Positions 51,941 through 62,014 of a DNA stretch of 64,000 nucleotides are shown piece after piece. Under the pieces are notes generated by a model. That model worked only from the letters and a program-made list of their open reading frames with translations. It ran no database searches and had not been told where the DNA came from. The stretch comes from Strongyloides papillosus (Eukaryota > Nematoda > Chromadorea > Rhabditida > Strongyloididae): the NCBI GenBank assembly GCA_005656395.1, contig SRSI01000078.1, positions 496,001 to 560,000 of the forward strand, written 5' to 3'. Numbering within the stretch: position 1 is the stretch's first letter; each line of letters opens with the position of its first letter. The position numbers were made by a program, and so were the translations under genes.

Positions 51941-53091
51941 GGTTGGCAAATAAATAATTAACGCAGATTCCTAAAGCAACATTCTATTGTAAAAAATTAC
52001 AATAAACAAATTTATATTAAGACAGTGTTTATGTAGAAATGTAGGAGTACTTGCTCTGGTAATATTTTGCATATTACCTTAATTTTTGTTAAAAATACAG
52101 AGTCTTAAGTTTACTTCGGCAACCTCATCATCAACAACTTTGCTACGAGTAATCATCTTAAATCAGTTAATTTATTTCACATTCTAAAAAATACAATAAT
52201 ATTGACAAATTTATAGTTAATTTACAGAACTTTTTAGTTATTTGCTATAATGTTGTTAGTAATACAAAAGATACTTGACAAGTTCTGTGGGCATTCTTTT
52301 ATATAAATTATTTTGATGACACTGATGACGTGTCACATCTAACAATTTTTAATAAAGTTAAGTCTGATCTTACAAATGTTGTCTAAAAAGAAATTACGGG
52401 TAATTTTTTTACATGGCTCTAAACTTGGACGTAATGAATCTGAAGCATTTCAAAATATAGCAGATATATGAGAAGAAGGCCAATTTCTGAATGCTCGGTC
52501 ATCGGTGGTTGGAGAAATTTGAAGGGGTTAATTTTGATCTCGATGATAAAAATAGTTTATGAAGACCTTTTACACCAATACTGAAGATTTACCGAAGAGT
52601 GTGAAGTCAAATACAAAGCAGTCAACAAGGGAGCTGAAATTTATTGCCAAGAGCTTGAGAAAATAAATGAAAATCTAAAAAAAAATTCGCCCGGTTTTAA
52701 CGAATAAGAGTAATTCAATATTATTGCATGAAAATCTGAGTTATGTTTCAAAATTAACTTTAAAAAATTAAACGAATTGAAGTATGAATTTCTACACCAC
52801 CCTACTTACCTGATCTCTGCCCTATGGATTTCTATTTATTTAAGCATTTTGACACATTTTTAAAGGATAAGTTGTTTAAGATTCAGGAGTCTGCTGAAAG
52901 CGCTTTTAGTGACTTTATTAGACTCAGAGATTCCTAATTTTACAAAACGGGTAGTCAGAAATTGTTAGTACGTTGGCAAAAATGTATAGATTCTAACAGG
53001 CAGTATTTTAATTAATTTACTTAAATTTAATTAAAATAAATATTGCCTTAATTGATCTTTTCTTTCCAAGGCCAATATTTATTTGCTAATC
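51941..53091 (+). mobile_element. Decayed mariner-type transposon
   Basis: Terminal inverted repeats are visible: left GGTTGGCAAATAAATAATT, right (reverse complement) GATTAGCAAATAAATATT, with TA at the left border. The plus strand encodes mariner transposase pieces across frames: FLHGSKLGRNESEAFQNIAD, then ARSS and EKFEGVNFDLDDKN (about 52400..52560), STREL, and the C-terminal part PDLCPMDFYLFKHFDTFLKD, AFSDF, RWQKCIDSNRQYFN (about 52815..53015). The central catalytic region is largely missing, leaving about 1.15 kb. Multiple stops and frameshifts: non-autonomous fossil. Confidence 0.82.
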
Positions 53092-53094
53092 TTA

Positions 53095-53437
53095 TATATT
53101 AATCAAAGTCAGTGGCTTCAAAATGATTGTAATATCACATTCGGGTTTGGCTGCGAAAAAGTTATGATTATAAATACTCGAACATCTATATGTAATTCAT
53201 CTTGTATAAGAGATAACAATATGTTTCTTGACTACAAAATGAATATTAAATTTTTATTTATATTTCAAGAATGAAAAAAGTTATTAATGTTTAAAATTGC
53301 GGAGCATTATGCGTCCACCATGTATAAAATCAATTTTATTTTTCTAAAGAAATTTAGGATTACTCGACATTAATTGAAATGAATAAAAAAATTGTAAAAA
53401 TACTATCATTTATTTTCAATAGTTAATAAATATTTTC
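53095..53437. other. Spacer between mariner and receptor pseudogene
   Basis: About 340 bp, slightly less AT-rich around 53110..53240. The open frame 53083..53274 gives a peptide without recognised similarity and begins in the mariner end, so it is probably chance. Confidence 0.4.
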
Positions 53438-55465
53438 TTAGACGAATAACTTTGATTTTGATTTTGTTTTTTTTGGCTTTACAAATATATTTCTTAAAGC
53501 ATTTCTAAGTTCATTGCGGGAAATTCATATAATATAATAGTAAAAAAGATTGAATAGTATTTATCTACCTCGAAAAAATAAGAATATAAAAATCTCCAAT
53601 AGTTGTTAAATCAAATGCCCAAAGGTAAAAGAAATAAGAGATATAATTAATGGATTATCATAAAAAATTATAGATAATATTCTACGAACAAAATAAGTTT
53701 CAACGTAAGACAAAGTGATAAAAACAAAAATTGAATAGACAACGTAGATGATTTCTTTTTTGTAATTATAGTTATTACAACTTTTTCTGTGTTTTGTCAA
53801 TTTTACAATTGCCATTACATTAAAGAAGCATGTTGCAATAGAAATGATTCCAAGTGAAACTATTGTATAAAAAATTTTGTAATACAACATTTTTTTGGAC
53901 ATATTGTTTTCAATGTAAAAGCCAAATATATGTTTTTCATTGTAAGATAAACGAAAGTAAATAGTTTGAATGCTAATAAGTATTGAAAATACAATAAAAA
54001 ATATTATGACTTTAATCATATTTGATTTTGAAAAACAAGATTTATATGTTGTTGGATATTTAACAGCTACATATTTACTAGGTTGTTCCATAAATTCCCG
54101 TGATTTTTAAAAATTTATTTTAAAAACATTTTTTTTAAAAAATTAAAAGTAAATTAATTAATTATATATTCCTCGTCATTATTTACAAACTTTCCACTAA
54201 TTTTTTGATCCCTTCACGCCAGAAATCTATGGGTCTTGACTCAAAGAATTCATTCAGGCAGGTATATAGTGCCACTTGGTTTTCAAATGTTAAGTCCCTC
54301 ATATAGTTTGCCAATGAACGGAGTAGGTGATAATCCGTTGGGGGCAAAGTCTGGTGAATACGGAGGATGCTAAAGAACCTCCCAATTGAACTCCTAGAGA
54401 GCGATTTTGAAAATTTTTCTGTATGAGTCCGAGTGTTGTCGTAGAGTAGGATAACTTAGCTTAATTAATCCGATTTTTTTTTGTTGAATAGTCTAATTTA
54501 CGCGATGAAATTGATCCAAATTAAGATCTTTACCAACTGTTTGGTTATTCTCAATTACTTCTCAATGAATCACGCATTTTAATCTCAAAACACACAGATT
54601 ACTTGCTTCACTCTAGAATTAGACGCATCTCTTGTTCACACCTACTGCTTCTTTTGGCTCGTGTTGACGTAGAAAAATTATTTATCATCCCCGGTGACGA
54701 TTCTTTACAGAAATCGATTCTCGTAGCTACGTGTCGCTTGATGCCGAGCGAGATTTTAAGGAGCAATAAAAAACCTCTTTTTTTTGTTTTTTTCAGTAAT
54801 ACTAAAGAACAATCAAACTCGAAATTATTGCTCAGAACCCATTGATGTAAGAAGACGGGAGATTGCTCTAACAACGCTGTTCATTTTTTCAGCCAGCTCT
54901 TCGCATATTTGACGGTTGTCTTTCCTCAAACGATCCTCGTCAAAGATAGATAGCCTATCTGTTCATGGAGAGTCTTGAAGGTCGAAATTGTCATTTCTGA
55001 ACTTTTTGTACCAATATTTTGCAGTACTCCAGCCCATAGCATCTTCTCTATACACAGAATAAATTTCTCGAAAATTTTCAGACATTTTTTGGTCACGATT
55101 AAAAGCAAATAACAGCAGTTGTCGAAAGTGCTGTTTTTTGTCTACTGGGCATTACATTTTAAAGATATAAAATTAAAGCAAAATTAAAAGATATGAAAAG
55201 GGAATTACCAGGGTTTTGTAGAGCGGAAAAAGAGCTTTCGAATGATATATATAACGCCTACGAAAAAATTAAAAAGTGTGGTAAAATAAGCGTTTGAAAA
55301 AAACCAGGGAACTTATGGAACAACCTAATATTTATATTTATTAGAAGGGTTATAAGAAACATGAACATTATTTCTTGTGTCACTAAAATATAGTAAATTG
55401 TTGCTACCCAATCATGTTCTTTCAAAAATCTATCATATAATTCCCATTTGGGTAATTAAAAAAAT
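53438..55465 (-). pseudogene. Nematode serpentine (7TM chemoreceptor-like) pseudogene split by a mariner
   Basis: Minus strand. The left part of the protein lies at about 55460..55328: KWELYDRFLKEHDWVATIYY followed by a hydrophobic segment (MFMFLITLLININI). The right part is 54080..53606: SKYVAVKYPTTYKS, then hydrophobic helices (IIFFIVFSILISIQ; IVSLGIISIATCFFNVMAIV; IIYVVYSIFVFITL). After a frameshift near 53614 it continues as AFDLTTIGDFYILIFS and a tail RNALRNIFVKPKKTKSKSK ending at 53438. This is the topology of nematode SRV/SRX-like receptors; the family is not fixed. The mariner at 54081..55325 sits just after the third-helix end. Excising it with one TA joins ATT-AGT in frame. The upstream start and first helices were not found (an in-frame TAA precedes the left part), so the gene is broken in at least three ways. 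Confidence 0.72.
54081..55325 (-). mobile_element. Near full-length mariner transposon, transposase degenerate
   Basis: 1245 bp with good inverted ends: left GGTTGTTCCATAAATTCCCG, right (reverse complement) GGTTGTTCCATAAGTTCCCT, flanked by TA on both sides. Minus-strand transposase pieces in order: FNRDQKMSENFREIYSVYRE and GWSTAKYWYKKFRNDNFDLQ (about 55110..54970), FDEDRLRKDNRQICEELAEK, RIVTGDDK with the first catalytic Asp (about 54700), LLYDNTRTHTEKFSKSL with the second Asp (about 54445), TDYHLLRSLANYM, and FESRPIDFWREGIKKLVESL (about 54210). Spacing is that of an intact element, but there are several stops and frameshifts. It is inserted in an exon of a receptor pseudogene. Confidence 0.9.
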
Positions 55466-55784
55466 ATTAATTTAGTTATAATGTAATTAATGTCATTTAT
55501 TAATTTATAAACAATAATCAAATAATATTGTTTGTTAAAATAAACATTTTTCTTTTTGATTTCTCTTAATATTAAATATATTTATAGAATCACTCCAAAA
55601 CCTGATGGTAGGGTATAGAAAAGTTGAATAATTTCAAATCAAAATAATAATCAATCATTTTTGAAATAGATATTTAATATAGAATTTATAAGAAAAAAAG
55701 TTTCAAAGAATTTATAGTAATTTTTGAAATTAAGTTCAATTTTATTATTTTTCTGCCAAATGAGTAAATCCAATTTATATACTA

Positions 55785-56503
55785 CGAGGGTCATTCAATA
55801 AGTAAAGAGACGAAATCATCATAGGTAAAAAAATAGCAAAATAAAAACGATGATAGGAAATAAATCATGAAATAAGAACTGTTTTCACTATTTTTACATA
55901 ATTTGCAATCAAAATTTTTCGTTATAAATAAACTATATTTTACGATCTAATGATGTCATCCACTATTAAAAACTGTACTTTAGAGGAACAATATTCTGTA
56001 ATAAGATTCCTTGTCTCTAAAAACGTTAAACCTTCTGAAATCTATTCCCGGATGCCTAAGCAATATGGTAGATGCTGTATGAATCGTGCAAATTTCTGAA
56101 AAAATGGAGTACAAGTGTAAGCACAGTTCATTCGCTAATTCAAAGTAAACTGAACTATTGTAAAAAAAATTGCGAAAATGCTTGGTTGAGAGATTTCTTC
56201 ACATTCACAGTACAGTCTAGACCGTGAACAAACAGATTTTTATTCTGTTTGAGCTTCTCAAAGATTCTTTTCGTTGAGTAAGATTTAACGTTAATGAAGA
56301 GGTAAAGGAAAAAATACAAAAACGGCTAAGATCTCAGGGTAAAAATTTCTTTGCTATTGGCATTAGAAAGCTCGTGGAAAGATCGGACAAGTGTATAAAT
56401 GAAGCAGGAAATTTTGTCCAAAAATGAAGGAAATTTGGGAATTATACGATAATAAATTTTTGAGTTATGATTATTTGTCTCTTTACTTATTGAATGACCT
56501 TCA
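55785..56503 (+). mobile_element. Internally deleted mariner-type transposon
   Basis: 719 bp between TA dinucleotides, with near-perfect inverted ends containing GGTCATTCAATAAGTAAAGA. The left part encodes, from ATG 55953, SSTIKNCTLEEQYSVIRFLV then KNVKPSEIYSRM, a mariner-type N-terminal helix-turn-helix. The right part encodes RFNVNEEVKEKIQKRLRSQG, then FFAIGIRKLVER and CINEAGNFVQK, a mariner C-terminus (about 56285..56425). The catalytic middle is missing. The ends differ completely from the other mariners in the window, so this is a separate subfamily. It is non-autonomous, but the near-identical ends could still serve a transposase in trans. Confidence 0.85.
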
Positions 56504-56639
56504 TATTACATAGAAATTCTGCTATCATTTAAAGCATAAAATTACATTATTTTTAATGTAGTAATTAGCAATTCAAAAAATTCTTTATGTCTAAAAAACT
56601 TCAGATTATTGTAAATAGTGGCAATCTAGGATGAATTTC

Positions 56640-56878
56640 AGTGTACTTATTGGCATTTTACAATCAATTTTACTAATTTTTTTTTAATTTCTTAGACTCA
56701 AAACTGGCATTTAAACAGTTTACTTTAAATTTACACACAAAAATAAAACGAATACAAATTCTGAAAAATCATGATGAAATGCAATAAGATATCATACCTG
56801 TGAAAAAAAATCAAATTTCATTCAAATTTAATAAACACCAAGCGAGAACAAAAATATTTTAAATGACGCAAAATATTA
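56640..56878. repeat. Repeat flanking a mariner end (copy B)
   Basis: Related to 51780..51938. The best-matching part is about 56775..56878 (GCAATAAGATATCATACCTG ... AAATGACGCAAAATAT). As in copy A, a mariner-like terminus starts at the TA where the similarity ends. Left limit uncertain. Confidence 0.45.
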
Positions 56879-56915
56879 GATCGTCCCATAAATTTTGCCG
56901 TTTTTTTACAAAAAT
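56879..56915. mobile_element. Solitary mariner-like terminus
   Basis: GATCGTCCCATAAATTTTGC followed by CG and a T run resembles mariner ends of the GGTTGTYCCATAA type, and TA precedes it. No matching opposite terminus or transposase peptide was found within the following kilobase, so this is probably a truncated element. Confidence 0.45.
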
Positions 56916-57353
56916 ATATATGTTTAACATTTGGAATTAAATTAACTTTTATTTATTCTTGATATTTTCTTATGATTTTACAATCGTCTTGTAGCCTAAC
57001 TTGTTTTAATGGTATATAATAAGTTATTTTGTTATAAGTCAATTTCGTGTAAAGTTGCCAACGTTTTAACAGAAATCATTGTTTAAAACATTCTACTAGC
57101 AATAATAAATTCAAAAGTTTCGTAACAATAATAACGAGGAGTAATAATTATTTAACCACAAAGTACTAATCAAAAATATTATTGTAGTATTTGCACATTT
57201 TATCTAAATTAAAGTATTTAAAAATTATTTATTACTATGAACAAAAATGCATAATGTTTACAACTTTTCACAAGCACGATTTGTAATATAATTCTGAAAG
57301 ACAGTATAAAAATTTTAGATGAGTATAATGCTAAAAAAATATATAATTTATAA
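56916..57353. other. AT-rich spacer between transposon remnants
   Basis: About 440 bp with no gene. It may be the remaining body of the element whose end lies at 56879, but no transposase similarity was recognised. The open frame 57218..57433 (minus) runs into the next element and is chance. Confidence 0.4.
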
Positions 57354-57365
57354 TAATTCAAACTA

Positions 57366-57934
57366 GTACAGAGATCTGGAGCGAGGCAGAACGGATACTT
57401 AAAAAAATTTATATGGTGCTCCGGAGCGGGCACGGATCAGATCCGGATATATCTGCGGATAGTAGAAATTGCCGAAGAAGTAAACTAGTGTGCGGTTTAA
57501 AAAAATATAAAGCATGTATAGTAACAGTAAATTATTGTGACATTCTTATCACGATCTCTTGATCGTAAAGCTTCAAATCTAGTGAAGATTTGATGAAATA
57601 GTAAAATTTCGGAAAAAATTAAATTGTATTTTCTATTGTTTGTTCAAAAATATAATTTAAATATTTTCGGTGCTCCTTTAATAAATTTTTTGTATTAGTT
57701 AGTTTTAAAATATTTTAAACATTATAAAAAATATTAAAACGCTGTATGATTATATTTTTGTGTAACAATATTTTAAGATATTTAATTTACAAGTATCCGC
57801 GAATACATATGGATCGCTCCGGGGATACTTTTATGGGTCGGAGCGGATAGTAAAATTCTCAATCCTGATCCATACCGGATAGTCAACTATCTGCTTCGTA
57901 ATATCCGGAGCATTATCCGCTCCCAGTGCTGTAC
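57366..57934. mobile_element. Non-autonomous DNA transposon (hAT-like MITE) with 12-bp flanking repeats
   Basis: 569 bp, bounded by GTACAG...CTGTAC. The ends match as inverted repeats: left GTACAGAGATCTGGAGCGAG, right (reverse complement) GTACAGCACTGGGAGCGGAT. Subterminal regions are GC-rich for this genome and full of iterated TCCGGATA/CTCCGGAG/GGAGCGGA motifs in both orientations, as in many hAT elements. The direct repeat TAATTCAAACTA flanks both sides (57354..57365 and 57935..57946). The interior is AT-rich and non-coding. CAG termini and iterated motifs favour hAT; the 12-bp repeat is longer than the usual 8 bp. Confidence 0.75.
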
Positions 57935-58104
57935 TAATTCAAACTATTTAATAAATTAAGGATTATCTTTAGATTAGTAAACCCATCAATTTTCTAAATT
58001 TTAAATGAAATTAATTTATTTATTATTCATATTTATAACGGTATAGTGACACTTAGCGATATTTTCAACAAATTTAGCATATCTTAGTAAATTGGAATTT
58101 TTTA

Positions 58105-58734
58105 GAGTCGGTGACACCTTCTTATTTTTGTGTTTAAAGTCTTAAACGTTGTAAAAATAAACTTTTATAAATAAATGCATGTATGAACTAGAAACAAATT
58201 ATTTTTAAAGATTTAAAATTTTCAAAAAATTTGAATGCACTTTTTTAAGGTTAGAAAGTTGACCTTTTAGACTCATAAAAGTAAATGAAAGCGGTGTCGC
58301 TACATTTCCGGTAAAAAATGATTCACTAGATGACTTTTTGGCAATTTACTAAACATAAATAGTTATATAAATGAATTATATTCATAGAATGTTTGTATTC
58401 CCCACTCCCTATATGCTTTAATTTAAAGAGGCATTACTTGATAGTAGAAATGTACACCAGCTTAATTGAAAAATGAATGAAATTAGTGTACTTTCTTTAA
58501 AACATTTACAAACAAATCGGTAGTTAAGATTTAAATAATTACTAATAAATTCTGGTGTTTTTGTCTAAATGTTAAAATATTTTAAAAAAAATTTATAAAA
58601 TTAATTTAAAAAAAATTTTGCAAGAAAGTTAAAAAAATGGTAGTAAAATAACTTATGCTAAAAAAGCATGTTTAGCTTAAAAAATTGCATATAAGGGTAA
58701 ATAAGGGTTAAAAATTTAAAGTTGTCACCAACTC
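58105..58734. mobile_element. MITE-like element with TTA target duplication (PIF/Harbinger-like)
   Basis: Inverted ends GAGTCGGTGACACCTT (left) and GAGTTGGTGACAACTT (right, reverse complement) are flanked by TTA on each side (58102..58104 and 58735..58737). The 630-bp interior has no coding capacity. TTA duplication and size fit PIF/Harbinger-type MITEs, but no transposase is present to confirm. A related GGTGTCGCTACA sequence lies inside at about 58293. Confidence 0.5.
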
Positions 58735-58737
58735 TTA

Positions 58738-59138
58738 ATTTCAGCCATTGATTTAAAAAATCAATGTGCTAAAAAAGTTTTTTTTGCTTCGAATGCTGCA
58801 AAATGTACCTAAATATTTTTATTTTTTTTTTGTTCATCAGAAAAATATATTTTACCGCCGAAAAAAGGCCTTTTTAACTCTATGTAGAGTGGGTCAACTA
58901 TTCTAGAGATCAAACTAAATTAAAAAAGATAATATGATATCTTAATAAATGCTCTTTATAAAAATATTAAAATTTTATTGTATGGAAAAAATTTAGAACA
59001 CTTTACGCAAACCTGTGTCCCTTCTTTGCGTGTATACTTTTAAATTAATTTCACAGACAACCGTTGATTTCTGTAGTCGAATAATTAGTAAACTAGAAAA
59101 TAAATATAACAATTCTTCTAAAGGAGTACTTAATTGTG
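58738..59138. other. Spacer between elements
   Basis: About 400 bp, AT-rich, no gene or repeat recognised. A short ATCAATG-type inverted motif near 58745..58765 (CCATTGATTTAAAAAATCAATG) could form a small hairpin. Confidence 0.4.
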
Positions 59139-59146
59139 ATTGAGCA

Positions 59147-59689
59147 TAGACATGGGATCCGACCCTGGTCGACCCCCGATCAAATTCTAAGGGTCGACCC
59201 CAAATTTTAGGGTCGATGCAAAATTACAAAAATTTAAGGGTCGGTTTTTATACTATTTATTAACAATTTTGGGAAATTTATTTGTTAGTGACAATAATAA
59301 TTATCTTTACCTATTAAAAATATTAGTTCTAAGGTTACTGTTGACTATTTTTGGAGTTCAGTAAAATTATCAGCACCTCAATTACATAGTCTTTATCAGA
59401 AATTGAGAATAATAAAGTCAACTAGCATCAGATTTGAAAGTGCTTTTTCAACACATATATATTAGAAATTGTCGACGAACTAATTTAAATACTAAGAATT
59501 TGAACGATTTATTAGTTTTAAGGAGTAATTTTATATATTGTAATATTTTTTACTAGAAAATTTTTATTAATTATAGTAAAATTATGTTTTTATAGGGGTA
59601 TATGTTATTATCTTAACGGGTCGATTTTAAAAAGCGACCCTAAACCGACCGACCCCGGGTCGAAAAATTTATCGACCCGCCCTTGTCTA
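59147..59689 (+). mobile_element. Internally deleted hAT transposon
   Basis: 543 bp with ends TAGACATGGG...CCCTTGTCTA and a perfect 8-bp target duplication ATTGAGCA (59139..59146 and 59690..59697), the hAT hallmark. Subterminal GGGTCGACC/GACCC motifs are iterated. The interior keeps the end of a hAT transposase: DYFWSSVKLSAPQLHSLYQK then LRIIKSTSIRFESAFST, and after a frameshift RNCRRTNLNTKNLNDLLVLR (about 59340..59535), which is the hATC dimerisation block. The catalytic region is missing, so it is non-autonomous. Confidence 0.9.
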
Positions 59690-59697
59690 ATTGAGCA

Positions 59698-61850
59698 AAA
59701 AAATAATAATACTCGTATATTCTTTACAATAATAATAATATACTTAAAGTTGAGTTTACGTTACTGTTAATAATAATTAATAAAGATATCTAGTTAAAAG
59801 AAAGTACTTATTATGTTTCCCAATTTTGTTAATATTATTTATTGAATAGAGAATTTTTATTATTTCTTTAACTAGTACTTATTTTAATAAAAACGTAATT
59901 TCTTTCGTCTCATATTTTACATCCTTCATTCCGATTTTTGTACTTAACAAATAGATATAAAATTTTCTATCTTTATCAGTATTTTATTCATATTTCTTCA
60001 TATTTGAATGAACTTATTTTGAAATATCGGAATATTGCAGGAAACCACAATAAAAGTACCAAAGAGGATTAAAATCAAAGGAAATATGCTTAAATCAAAC
60101 TATTGAAATTAAAATTAGAAATAATACTGTACTTTCTGTTTTGTAAAACATTTTAATAATATAATCGTATTTATACAAGAAATCATTTTTTAAAAAATAT
60201 CAGAAATGTAAAAACATTTTTTGTATTCATTTTATACATATTAGTTTTAAAATAATTTTCTAAGGAAGTTTTTCTGTTAATCTTCTCTCCTTGTTAAAAA
60301 ATCAGACCTTCAACAGAAAATGATGAAAGAAATTGGTCATACGTGTATAATCAAGGTGCTATTGATGAATTTTCAAAAAAAGAGTTATTTTAATTAACAA
60401 AGTAATATACAGGAAAGTCAACTGAAAATAAATTAATTTCTTTCATTGTACTAGAAGGCGAGAAATTGCTTATCTTTTGGATAATAAAGATGATTTAGGA
60501 TAAGAAATGAAATTTCAACAGAACAAAAACAAATAAAAAGGATCCTAAATCAACATTGATAATCGAAGTCCTCAAAATTTACAAAGCATTCGCAATTTAA
60601 GGTTGACACTAAATTTGAACCTAGTGATATCAGCCGCTAAACGAGACTTTATACTGATTACATAGGTGTATGTTATTAAGCTGTGAATAGTGGAAAAACA
60701 ACAGTCACCTCATTTAGGGTACACTTAATAGGTTACAAGTTAATAGAATATATAGTTTGTCGATGTATCTTGAAATCTCAGAATTTGATAATTGAACCGA
60801 ATGATGTAGACGTGATTGATTAGAAGAACACTTTCAAAAGTTAAACCAAAAAATTTTTCAGTTCAAACAATCTGGCGTCTTACTAGGCTAGAAATTTTCT
60901 ATTGAGAAGAATAGTAAGGAAGATTAACCATTTTATTCTATTATTAACCTTGGTAAGAATTTTCAAATAGAAATTTATTTATGTTTTACTATTTATAGTT
61001 TGTTAATTCAAAAAAATCTAAATTACCTATATTTTTGTAATATATTTTTAATGAAAGTTCATATTGAATATAAATTAATTTTTCTACTAAATCCGACAAA
61101 ATATTTTCTTTTGACGTACACCTTTTTATTTTTTAGAAAATATAATAACAATCTAAGGTGACTAATGAAATTGATTGTTAATGCTTTAATGTGTGCGTTT
61201 TTCATAATTTTATATGGAGTTATTGCCTGATTGCAATGATGAAACGAGAAATATATGTATATTTTATTTTAAAAATTAATAAAATAGATATATTATTAAT
61301 TAAAGAAGGTTAATAGTATTATTTACTAAAAAAATTAATCAGTTAGTATAACAAATAATTCATGCATATAAAACAATTTTTTAATTTAAAAAAGTACCAA
61401 AAATCATGACAAAAATACTTTATTTTTAAATAATTTCATTAAATATTTATGTATTCTAATTTTGAGCTATAAATATAATAAATTATTAAAAATATAACTT
61501 TTACTAAGAGTAACAATAATATCTTTTAATTACATCAAATAATTTATTCTTTTTATGTTAAAATAAACTTTTTAAACTCGTATTAATATGTAATTTATGC
61601 CCTCATAAGTAAATATGTGCATTATTTTTGATTGATAAATGTGCACATACTAATTATTTTGTTAATTATAAAGATTTTTAAATTCAAACTATATTATCTG
61701 AATATTTTATGGATATATAAATTTATATGTTATTATTTTTCATTTATGAAAATTATAGAAATTAAATATTGTAGTCGTGCTTTTATTTATAATATATATG
61801 AAATAATTTTATCATAGCAACCAATTTCATTACTACTTTATGTTCAAAAC
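59698..61850. other. Intergenic region, partly less AT-rich
   Basis: About 2.1 kb. The stretch 60280..60960 is less AT-rich than the rest and has short coding-like pieces (for example FRVHLIGYKLIEYIVCRC in one plus frame at about 60715), but many stops and no family I recognise; possibly another worn element. The rest is plain AT-rich sequence. The open frame 61632..61817 is noise. Confidence 0.45.
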
Positions 61851-61852
61851 CC

Positions 61853-61860
61853 TATAAAAG
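61853..61860 (+). promoter_or_regulatory. TATA-like box upstream of the Ig-domain gene
   Basis: TATAAAAG lies about 155 bp before ATG 62015, in a short stretch that is not simply alternating TA. Position and sequence fit a TATA box, but in such an AT-rich genome chance occurrence is likely. Confidence 0.25.
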
Positions 61861-62014
61861 TATAAATATATCCTATTCTCTTTTTGTATTTTTATTTGAA
61901 TAACATACAACTTTACTTAAATTTTTAAAAACGTATAACTGCCGGTAATTATTATATTCCATTACTTATCGTTATTAGAGTTTAACAGATTATTAATCGT
62001 TAAAAAACAACAAT

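Noticed and set aside
54603..54874. Overlapping 80-aa (plus) and 88-aa (minus) frames
   Set aside because: Both fall inside the degenerate mariner transposase and are out of its true frame for most of their length.
60280..60960. Possible viral or retroelement fossil
   Set aside because: Less AT-rich with short coding-like bits, but no motif (reverse transcriptase, integrase, DDE) could be recognised in any frame.
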